Shown here piece by piece: positions 6,791 through 13,674 of a stretch of DNA of 24,005 nucleotides. Source of the stretch: Ga0077536 sp943370145. GTDB lineage: Bacteria > Pseudomonadota > Gammaproteobacteria > Ga0077536. Position 1 is the stretch's first letter, and every line of letters begins with the position of its first letter. A program made the position numbers and the translations under genes. The notes under the pieces were generated by a model. It saw only the letters and a program-made list of their open reading frames with translations, was not told the DNA's origin and made no database searches. The stretch covers positions 1 to 24,005 of the forward strand of contig CALRPY020000065.1 of NCBI GenBank assembly GCA_943370145.1, in the 5' to 3' direction.

Positions 6791-7888
6791 ATGGTTCGCA
6801 CCCGCTCGCTGATCAACTGGGTCTGCCAGCCCGCACTCCTCGCCGAACTGGACATCCCCGGCTGGGAGCGGGCGATGGTGCTCGGGCGCCGGCACGGGGT
6901 GTCGGGCCGCTGGTATCCGGCGCTGGAGGCGGCCGGCCTGCTCGACGGGATTCCGCCGACGGTCCGCAACCACCTCCACTCGGACCACCTCGTTGCCGCC
7001 GACCGCGTGCGCAGCGTGCGCTGGGAGACCAACCGCCTCGTCCACGCGCTGCGGGATACGGGCGTCGAACTCACGCTGCTCAAAGGGGCCGCCTACATCG
7101 CCGCCGGTCTCGCGCCGGGCAACTGCCGCATGGTGTCCGACGTCGACATCCTGGTGCCGTTTGACGACCTCGGCAGGGTGGAGCGGGCGCTGCAGAACCA
7201 CGGCTGGCACCAGACGCCACAGGACGCCTACGACGAGCACTACTACCGCGAGTGGATGCACGAACTGCCGCCCTTCGTGCATGCGATCCGCGGCACGAGC
7301 CTGGACGTCCACCACAACATCCTGCCGCGCACCAGCGATCTATGCCCGGACGCGGTCGCCCTGCTCCGCCGTTCCGTGCCGCTGGAGGGACAGGACTGCC
7401 GCGTGCTGGAAGCGACGGACATGGTCCTGCACAGTGTGCTGCACGGCTTTTACGGCGGGGAATTCACGAACTGTTTCCGCGACGTGCTGGACGTCTACGA
7501 GCTGTGCCGGGACTTCGCGGGGCGCGATGGCGACTTCTGGACACGTCTCACCGACCGCGCACTCGAGCTCCGCGCGGCCCGGCCCCTGTGGCTCGCGCTG
7601 CACCAGGCCACCCGCTTGCCGGATCTCGCGGTGCCGGCGCACTGCGAACGCGCACTGCGCCGCGCTGCCGGCGTCTGGCCCTCGCGCTTGCTGGTGGACG
7701 GTTTGATCGGCGCGGTCCTGCTGCCTCGGATCCCGCCCTCGGTCGGCGAGCGCGCGGCGCTGAAAGCGCTATTGGCGCGATCGCACTGGGTAAAGATGCC
7801 CCTGCGCATTCTCGTGCCGCACCTGTGGCGCAAATCGAGCCTCAAGCTGCAGTCGCGTTTCAACGCGGCGGAGGACCCGGCCGGCTAG
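6791..7888 (+). CDS. Nucleotidyltransferase family protein (PF14907-type, HPr-rel-A cassette)
   Basis: A 365-residue protein of the uncharacterised nucleotidyltransferase family. The signature LLKGAAY (residues 96-102) is followed by MVSDVDILV, with candidate metal-binding D118 and D120, and a third acidic residue in LDVHHNIL (D172). The C-terminal half is helical. Members would transfer a nucleotide or sugar-phosphate group; the acceptor is unknown. In some lasso-peptide clusters a relative acts on a peptide first phosphorylated by an HprK-like kinase, which makes the pairing here suggestive. It is transcribed divergently from the Tat-protein gene across a 193-bp AT-richer spacer. The ATG at 6791 lacks a strong ribosome binding site, and I see no clear promoter for it. 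Confidence 0.82.
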   Translation: MVRTRSLINWVCQPALLAELDIPGWERAMVLGRRHGVSGRWYPALEAAGLLDGIPPTVRNHLHSDHLVAADRVRSVRWETNRLVHALRDTGVELTLLKGAAYIAAGLAPGNCRMVSDVDILVPFDDLGRVERALQNHGWHQTPQDAYDEHYYREWMHELPPFVHAIRGTSLDVHHNILPRTSDLCPDAVALLRRSVPLEGQDCRVLEATDMVLHSVLHGFYGGEFTNCFRDVLDVYELCRDFAGRDGDFWTRLTDRALELRAARPLWLALHQATRLPDLAVPAHCERALRRAAGVWPSRLLVDGLIGAVLLPRIPPSVGERAALKALLARSHWVKMPLRILVPHLWRKSSLKLQSRFNAAEDPAG

Positions 7889-8095
7889 CGCCAGCACCTC
7901 CGATTTCCCCGCCTCCCGTGGACCGGCTCATTGCGAGCACTGACAAATTCCTGCCCGAAGCCCCGGTGTTTGTCGTGTCCGTTATGCGAATCGGATACCA
8001 GATCGTCGGCGTAGAAACCGATGCAAGCGTTGAACTGTAACGTTCAAAATGCAAGACTTTGTGTCGCTGGACAGGCAGTACTCACAAATACCAAG

Positions 8096-8116
8096 CGGCC
8101 CCACGGAAAGGGGTCC
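8096..8116 (+). other. Leader hairpin before the small ORF
   Basis: GGCCCC (8097-8102), 7-nt loop, GGGGTC (8110-8115), with one G-U pair. It ends 15 nt before the GAGGGAG ribosome binding site of the 66-residue ORF. Further upstream, ATGCAAG occurs twice (8021-8027 and 8049-8055), flanking an inverted repeat TTGAAC/GTTCAA (8030-8047). The rest of 7889-8142 shows no gene. Confidence 0.4.
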
Positions 8117-8142
8117 GGACACATGAGAGGGAGTTACCCACG

Positions 8143-8343
8143 ATGAGAGAAGGTCATCACCTCATCAAGCGCGTGGTCGAAACCCTGGATCTGGGTGGAG
8201 ACGACGACTTGTTTGCCCACGATTCCGTGACTGCGGAATTGCAGCCGGACGCGGCGAAGGCGAAGGCGAAGGCACCCGAGCTGTCCTTCGGCGACGCGTT
8301 ACGCTGTTTACTCGGCTCGACGACCGCAGGCCGCAGCGGCTGA
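8143..8343 (+). CDS. Small protein of unknown function (66 aa)
   Basis: ATG at 8143, preceded by a good GAGGGAG ribosome binding site, ending in TGA at 8341-8343. The open frame extends back to 8059, but the earlier codons lack a ribosome binding site. The product has a basic/amphipathic N-terminus (HHLIKRVVETLDL), an acidic patch (GGDDDLF), an Ala-Lys run encoded by three GGCGAA tandem units (8253-8270), and a C-terminus LRCLLGSTTAGRSG with one cysteine and several Ser/Thr. No signal peptide or membrane segment is visible. I do not recognise the family. It follows the nucleotidyltransferase gene by 254 nt and converges with prsR. Confidence 0.6.
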   Translation: MREGHHLIKRVVETLDLGGDDDLFAHDSVTAELQPDAAKAKAKAPELSFGDALRCLLGSTTAGRSG

Positions 8344-8369
8344 GCCGCCGCCCCGCACGCGCTTACATG

Positions 8370-8394
8370 CATCCAGGGCGCTCAGCCCTGGATG
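8370..8394. terminator. Hairpin at the convergent ends of the small ORF and prsR
   Basis: CATCCAGGGC (8370-8379), loop GCTCA, GCCCTGGATG (8385-8394): a perfect 10-bp stem overlapping the prsR stop codon (8382-8384). It lies 26 nt past the small ORF on the plus strand, where it is followed by the moderately T-rich TTGTACTTCTT. It could serve as a shared, bidirectional terminator. No good T-run follows on the minus side. Confidence 0.5.
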
Positions 8395-9725
8395 TTGTAC
8401 TTCTTCATCAGGTGGTAAACGGTCGGCCGGCTGACGCCAAGCATTTCGGCCGCCTTGCCCACCTGTCCTGAGCTTGCCGCCAGCGCCTGCTGGATGGCGG
8501 CGGCTTCGGCCTCCTCCCTGATTTCGCGCAGCGTGCGGAAACCATTCGCCGCCGGCGGATCGAGTTCCAGGTCGAAGGGTTCGATGACCGGGCCGTCGGC
8601 CATGATCACCGCGCGCTTCACGCGGTTCTCCAGTTCGCGCACGTTGCCCGGCCATTCGTAGGTTTCGATCGCCGCCAGCGCCGCCGGACTGAAGTCGCGC
8701 ACCTGGGCGTTGTTCGCCTGCCGGAACTTGTTGAGCAGCACGCGTGCAATGAGGATGGAATCGCCCGGACGCTCGCGCAGCGGGGGGATCTGCACCGTCA
8801 GTTCGCTGATCCGGTAATACAGATCCTCACGGAACTGGCCCTGCGCAATCTGCTGCTTGATGTTCTTGTGGGTCGCGCAGATCACGCGGGTCTCGACCGC
8901 TATCTCCTCGCGCCCGCCGACGCGCTCGACGACGCGCTCCTGCAGGAAGCGCAGCAGCTTGGCCTGCAGCGGGGTCGGCAGGTCGCCCATTTCGTCGAGG
9001 AAGAGCGTACCGCCGTCCGCGTATTCGAGCTTGCCCTTGGTCTGCTTCGCCGCGCCGGTGAAGGCGCCCTTCTCATAGCCGAACAGCTCGCTTTCGAGCA
9101 GGGTTTCGGGGATGGCCGCGCAGTTGATCGCGACGAAGCGGTTGTCGCGCCGCGAACTCAGTTCGTGAATCGCGCGCGCGAGCACCTCCTTGCCGGTGCC
9201 GCTCTCGCCGAGCAGCAGCACGCTGGTGTCGGTAGGCGCAATCTTCTCGATGCGCCGGCAGACCTCGAGCATCTGCGTGCTGCCGGCAATCACGCCGGAC
9301 AGGGGTTCACGCACCGTGGCGGCGAGGCGACGGTTCTCGGCCTCGAGTTCGTACAGGCGGTGGGCGCGCTCCACGATGAGGCTCAGCACGTCCGGATCGA
9401 TGGGCTTCTCATAGAAGTCATAGGCGCCCTGCCCCACCGCCTTCACCGCGACGTCACGATCATCGTTGCCGGTGACGACGATGATCTTCGTCGCCGGCGC
9501 GATGCGCAGGATCTCGCTGAGCGCCGCGAGTCCCTCGGACGCGTTCGCGGGATCGGGCGGCAGCCCGAGATCCAGCGTGACCACCGGCGGCTCGAGCCGG
9601 CGCACTGCCTCCAGCGCCGACTGCCGATCGCCGGCCACTTCCAGTTCGTAATCCTCGAAGGACCACTTGAGCTGCTTCTGCAGGCCCGGGTCATCCTCGA
9701 CGATGAGCAGCTTCCGTTTGTTCAT
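8382..9725 (-). CDS. prsR: PrsR, PEP-CTERM-box response regulator (sigma-54 activator)
   Basis: A 447-residue NtrC-type regulator. The receiver domain is at residues 1-120 (acidic pair D11/D12, phospho-acceptor D52 in TLDLGLPP). A sigma-54 AAA+ domain spans about 145-380, with Walker A GESGTGKE, the sigma-54 contact loop GAFTGA, and EFREDLYYRIS after ICATHKNI. The C-terminus is a Fis-type helix-turn-helix (GKAAEMLGVSRPTVYHLMKKYNIQG). The sequence and its position directly after PrsK match PrsR of exosortase A/PEP-CTERM systems, which activates RpoN-dependent promoters of surface-protein and polysaccharide genes. Its ATG overlaps the prsK stop (TGATG), so the two are translationally coupled. 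A candidate sigma-54 promoter for the operon lies at 13452-13466, which would make it autoregulated. Confidence 0.93.
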   Translation of the reverse strand: MNKRKLLIVEDDPGLQKQLKWSFEDYELEVAGDRQSALEAVRRLEPPVVTLDLGLPPDPANASEGLAALSEILRIAPATKIIVVTGNDDRDVAVKAVGQGAYDFYEKPIDPDVLSLIVERAHRLYELEAENRRLAATVREPLSGVIAGSTQMLEVCRRIEKIAPTDTSVLLLGESGTGKEVLARAIHELSSRRDNRFVAINCAAIPETLLESELFGYEKGAFTGAAKQTKGKLEYADGGTLFLDEMGDLPTPLQAKLLRFLQERVVERVGGREEIAVETRVICATHKNIKQQIAQGQFREDLYYRISELTVQIPPLRERPGDSILIARVLLNKFRQANNAQVRDFSPAALAAIETYEWPGNVRELENRVKRAVIMADGPVIEPFDLELDPPAANGFRTLREIREEAEAAAIQQALAASSGQVGKAAEMLGVSRPTVYHLMKKYNIQG

Positions 9726-11854
9726 CAGGCTTGTTCCATCCGTTTATCGCCGTCGCTCGATTGTCCGTCCTTGCCATCGCCCGCGGGCTCATGCAGCGGC
9801 AGCACGATTTCGAAGCGCGTGCCCGCGCCCGGTTCACTGGTCACCGACATTTTGCCGCCAGTCGCGGTGATCACGTGCAAACTTTCGTACACGCCGATCC
9901 CCATGCCGGCCTTGCCCTTGGTCGTATCAAACGGCTTGAACAGGTGATTCTTGAGGAAATCCTCGCTCATCCCGCAGCCGGTGTCGGTGATTTCCACCAA
10001 GGCACGCTCGCCTGCGCGCCGCAGGGCCAGCGTGATGCGGCCGGTCTCCGGCGTCGCATCCTGCGCGTTGTGCAACAGGTGCTCGAAGACGTCGACGAGG
10101 CGGTCCCGGTTGGCGACGACCGACAGCGCGTCGCCGGACCACACGAACTCCGGCGCAGGCGCGCGGGCCGCCGCGTGACCCACCGCCTTGCGCGCCGCGG
10201 CGACGACGTCGACGACTTCGGTCGCCTGCTGCTCGACGTTGGCCTGCCGCAGGCTGCCGAGCATGCGGTTCATCTTGTTGACGGCGTCCGACACGGTGTT
10301 GAAGGCGTCCGTGATGAATTCTGGATTCGCCCGGTGCCTTTCCGCATTGCGCACGATCAGAGAAAGTTGCGCGACGACGTTCTTCAGATCGTGGACCAGG
10401 AACGCCGACAGGCGATTGAAGGCCTCGAACTGCCGGGCATCCGCCAGCGCATCGGTCGCGCGCAGCAGTGCGAGATAACCCGCCGCCTGGCGGCCGAGCG
10501 TGCGCAGCAGCTGCCGGTCCTCCCACGTGAAGCCGCCGCCGGAACGCGAGGATTCCAGCACGATGAAGGCGAGCAGTTCATCGCGATGCACGATGGGGAC
10601 GACGATCCAGGCCCGCGGCATGTCGAGCAGCCACACCGGCACGGTCGCATGCTGGTCGACCGTCGCGCTCGCCGCCTCGTCCTCGAGGTCGATGGTCTGG
10701 TCCTCGCGCTGCAGGCGGGCGATGAGCGGGTGGTCCTCGTCGAGCACGATCGCGCCGGGCGGCTCCATGACCCAGCGCGCCGTGATCGTGAAGCTGCCGT
10801 TCGCCGACTTGTGCCACATGATGCCGCCTGTGCTGTCCATGACGTCGGCGATGGCCCTCAGGATGGTCTCGCGCAGTTCGGTCGGGTCGTCGCCAATCTG
10901 CGCGAGGCGATCGGTGAAGGACAGCCAGGCTTCCTGGTAGTCGTACTTGTTCCGGTAGAAATGCCGGGCGACGAACACGCGCAGCCGCGAGCGCAGCTGC
11001 GTCGACGCCACCAGCGAAGCCAGCACCACGAGCGCAAGGCAGAAGAACACGATGCGCAGCGCGCCCCCCCAGGAGCCGCCATAGGCCTTCACGTAGTAAC
11101 CCGCGGCCGACATCAGCAGCAGGTAAGCGCCCGCCGCGAACACGGCCGTGGCGTGGAAGACCACCTTGCGGGAAATGAAGAGATTGGGCCGCAGCTTGTT
11201 GTTGCGCGCGAGCGCCGTGAGGATCAGGGGCACGGCCAGTGCATTCACTGCGGTGCGGGCGCTCCAGATGTCCGGCGTGATGCGATTGAAGAGCACCGCC
11301 TCGGCGTACAGGTAGAAGTCGTAGGCGAGGATGCCGCCGACGCCGAAGCACAGGTGCTTTATCGACCAGCGGGCCTCGGGATAGGTGTTGCGATAGACCT
11401 GCTCGACGAGCGCCAGCGCGAGCACGGACTGGGCGAGAAAGGCCAGCAGCAGCAGCTTGCCCGGGTCGAGGCGCGGATCTCCCGGCTGGAACCCGGTGAT
11501 GACGGCGACGCACGCTACCAGTGGCAGCGCGGCGGCGATACCGAAGGCAATCCTTATCGTGCGCACGCGGCCCGCATAGGCGCGGTCCCAGGTCCCCGCG
11601 AGCATGCCGCCCAGCACCAGGACCCAGCCGGCGTTACGCAGAACCTCGAAGAGCTGGACGAAGAAGATCCCGCCGGGCAGCTCCATATCGCGGTAGTACG
11701 CAAGCTGGGCGCCCATCCACACGGCCGTCAGCAAGCTCGCCAGAAGCACCGACCGGCCTAGCGGCGAATTTCGATACAGCGTGCCGGCGGCGAGCGTCAG
11801 TATCACGAACGCGATGACGCCCAGCGTGGCCGCGGCGGCGGCGAATGCGCTCAT
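9725..11854 (-). CDS. prsK: PrsK, XrtA/PEP-CTERM system histidine kinase
   Basis: A 709-residue membrane sensor kinase. The first 300 residues contain about eight or nine membrane helices (for example TLGVIAFVILTLAAGTLY and LRIVFFCLALVVLASLVAS). A GAF-like domain follows (about 320-470), then the phospho-acceptor motif FLVHDLKN and an HATPase_c domain with LLHNAQDAT, DTGCGM and GMGIGVYES. The HDLKN-type H-box and the multi-pass N-terminus are characteristic of PrsK. It should autophosphorylate in response to an unknown envelope signal and pass phosphate to PrsR. The ATG at 11854 has only a weak ribosome binding site. The gene begins 109 nt after the original stop of the sugar-transferase reading frame, or 6 nt after the end of the shifted frame. 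Confidence 0.92.
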   Translation of the reverse strand: MSAFAAAAATLGVIAFVILTLAAGTLYRNSPLGRSVLLASLLTAVWMGAQLAYYRDMELPGGIFFVQLFEVLRNAGWVLVLGGMLAGTWDRAYAGRVRTIRIAFGIAAALPLVACVAVITGFQPGDPRLDPGKLLLLAFLAQSVLALALVEQVYRNTYPEARWSIKHLCFGVGGILAYDFYLYAEAVLFNRITPDIWSARTAVNALAVPLILTALARNNKLRPNLFISRKVVFHATAVFAAGAYLLLMSAAGYYVKAYGGSWGGALRIVFFCLALVVLASLVASTQLRSRLRVFVARHFYRNKYDYQEAWLSFTDRLAQIGDDPTELRETILRAIADVMDSTGGIMWHKSANGSFTITARWVMEPPGAIVLDEDHPLIARLQREDQTIDLEDEAASATVDQHATVPVWLLDMPRAWIVVPIVHRDELLAFIVLESSRSGGGFTWEDRQLLRTLGRQAAGYLALLRATDALADARQFEAFNRLSAFLVHDLKNVVAQLSLIVRNAERHRANPEFITDAFNTVSDAVNKMNRMLGSLRQANVEQQATEVVDVVAAARKAVGHAAARAPAPEFVWSGDALSVVANRDRLVDVFEHLLHNAQDATPETGRITLALRRAGERALVEITDTGCGMSEDFLKNHLFKPFDTTKGKAGMGIGVYESLHVITATGGKMSVTSEPGAGTRFEIVLPLHEPAGDGKDGQSSDGDKRMEQA

Positions 11855-11963
11855 GCTGGTTCAACCCAAGATGTTGTCGGGTCCCGCAGCGCCAGGGCGC
11901 GGGTTACGCGTACCGACGACGATGGCGCTGCGCGCCGGAAAGGACAGGCGGGCGATGCCCCGC

Positions 11964-13366
11964 TCAGCGGGCGCCCTTGCCCCAGAGTATAACTTGGATC
12001 GTCTGCAGGAGGATGTTGACGTCCAGGAACACGCTGTAGTTCTTGAGGTAGTAGAGGTCGTACTGCAGCTTCTCACGCGAATCCTTGATGGACGAGCCAT
12101 AGGGATAGAGCACACCTGGGCCCAGCCGGTGATGCCGGGCTTCACGTGATGCCGCAAATCGTAGTAGGGGATTGCGCGCGCGAGTTCCTCGACGAACTGC
12201 GGACGCTCCGGCCGCGGGCCGACGAAACTCATGTCCCCCTTCAGCACGTTCAGGAGCTGCGGCAGCTCGTCGATGCGCGTCTTGCGGATGAACTTGCCGA
12301 TGCGGGTGACGCGGCTGTCCTCCTTGGATGCCCACACCGCCTTGCCATCGACTTCGGCATCCTGGCGCATGCTGCGGAACTTGATCACGTTGAAGCAGCG
12401 ACCGCGCAGGCCCACGCGTTGCTGGGTGTAGAAAATCGGCGCCCCGCTCTCCAGGAGAATGAAAAGCGCGGTCACCAGCATGATCGGCAACGTGATCGAC
12501 AGCAGGATCAGCGAAGCGATGACGTCGAAAAGACGCTTCTCGCCGCGGCGGATCACGGCCTGGGTAAAGCCGTCGGCGAAGATGACACCGCTGGGGTGCA
12601 GCGCATCGAGGCGGATCTTGCCGAGCTGGCGCTCGAGGAAGGTGCCTTCGTCGAGAATGCGGATGCCGTGCATCTTGCAGTCGAGGATTTCGTCGACCGG
12701 CAGGCCCTTGCGTCGATCGTCAATCGCAACGACCAGCTCCTCGGCCGCGAAGCGCTCGGCGAGCGTGCGCAGGGGCACGGTGGGCCGGATGGTCTTGGCC
12801 TCGCTGACCACCTGGGTGTCGATGCCGATGTCGACGAAGCCGACGAGGGTAATGCCCTGGCGGTCCGACGCGCGGCGGAGGTTTTCGATCTGCTTCGCGC
12901 GCTCGCCGACGCCGAGCACCAGCACACGGCGCGAGAATCGGGCATCGGTGTGCGCTGAACACACGATGCGGCAGGTCGCGATGCCGACGAACGACGCGAG
13001 CAGCGCCGCGGCGAAGGCGGCGCCGCCCAGCACGAGTTCAGGGGCCAGCAGGTAGATCGCGCCCATCATCAGGAAGCCAACGACGAAGCTCAGCAGCAGG
13101 CGCACGATGGTTTCGAGCGGGCCATCGCGCTGGTCGCGCTGGTAGAAGCCCATCGCAATCATGCCTGCCAGCATCGCGGCCGAGAATACGGCGGCACGCG
13201 ACAGCACCGACAGGCCGATGTCGACCTTGCTGGCCGCGGGGGACAGGTCTCCGATGGCGACGGCCAGCGCGGCGCCCACGTAAATCGACACCACGAGAAT
13301 CAAGGCCTCGGCGAGCCCCAGCAGCAGCAGGGTCGTCGGGATGTAGTGTCGGAAGATTCTCAGCAT
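11964..13366 (-). pseudogene. PEP-CTERM/EpsB-type sugar transferase (TIGR03013-like), frameshifted
   Basis: A polyprenyl-phosphate glycosyl-1-phosphate transferase of the exosortase-associated EpsB_2 type, which would start an exopolysaccharide repeat unit on undecaprenyl phosphate. The N-terminus has membrane helices (TTLLLLGLAEALILVVSIYVG), a CoA-binding-like domain follows, and the catalytic C-terminal domain has KRLFDVIAS, RVGLRG, KFRSM and RIDELPQLLNVLKGDMSFVGPRPERP. The frame runs correctly to KPGITGWAQVC at about 12110. There a CT duplication (minus CTCT, plus 12107-12110) shifts it. The expected continuation YPYGSSIKDSREKLQYDLYY, ending in ILWGKGAR, is intact in another frame, stopping at 11964. 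The shifted frame instead runs to 11861 with an unrelated Arg/Ser-rich tail (501 residues). Either a real mutation or a sequencing or assembly error. Confidence 0.85.
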
Positions 13367-13674
13367 TATGTTCCGTTGCCGATTATTGAACCGTCTCGGG
13401 ACGGTTTCGCGGTGTTCGCCCGCATTTTTTCACGCCGCACCGGGAAGTTCAGCAAGCCGCATGCCAATCACCTGTGCTCGCGCCTTGACCGCGCACCCCT
13501 TCCACGGCCCCTCGGGCAACCCCTCGCCTAATCGCCTGAAAAGCCTCGAACAGGGCTACCGCAGCGGACGTTCACGTCGCCCATTGGGAGTATCGACCAT
13601 CGCGCGTCAGTCTTGACGAGTCGAGGCTGCAGACGCGACCTGTCGTCACACGGCGACAAAACCGGCGTCGACGT
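13367..13674. other. Regulatory intergenic region upstream of the sugar transferase operon
   Basis: 308 bases without a gene. On the minus strand it holds the sigma-54 promoter at 13452-13466, and its leader contains a 7-bp hairpin at 13389-13406 (AACCGTC, loop TCGG, GACGGTT). Two short palindromes lie further upstream at 13605-13618 (CGTCA-N4-TGACG) and 13641-13658 (TGTCG-N8-CGACA). These are possible activator sites, about 170 and 210 nt before the predicted start. Confidence 0.5.
13452..13466 (-). promoter_or_regulatory. Sigma-54 (-24/-12) promoter for sugar transferase-prsK-prsR
   Basis: The minus strand reads TGGCATGCGGCTTGC. This is 9 of 10 core positions of TGGCAC-N5-TTGC, with the invariant GG and GC exactly 10 bases apart. 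Transcription should begin near 13440, leaving a leader of about 74 nt before the ATG at 13366. As the operon encodes the sigma-54 activator PrsR, this would be an autoregulatory promoter. Confidence 0.62.

Noticed and set aside
7930..7950. GG...GC pair upstream of the small ORF resembling a sigma-54 promoter
   Set aside because: The spacing is 11 rather than 10 bases, and sigma-54 does not tolerate this.
9731..11761. 676-codon open frame on the plus strand
   Set aside because: Antisense shadow of prsK; low-complexity composition and no recognisable motif.
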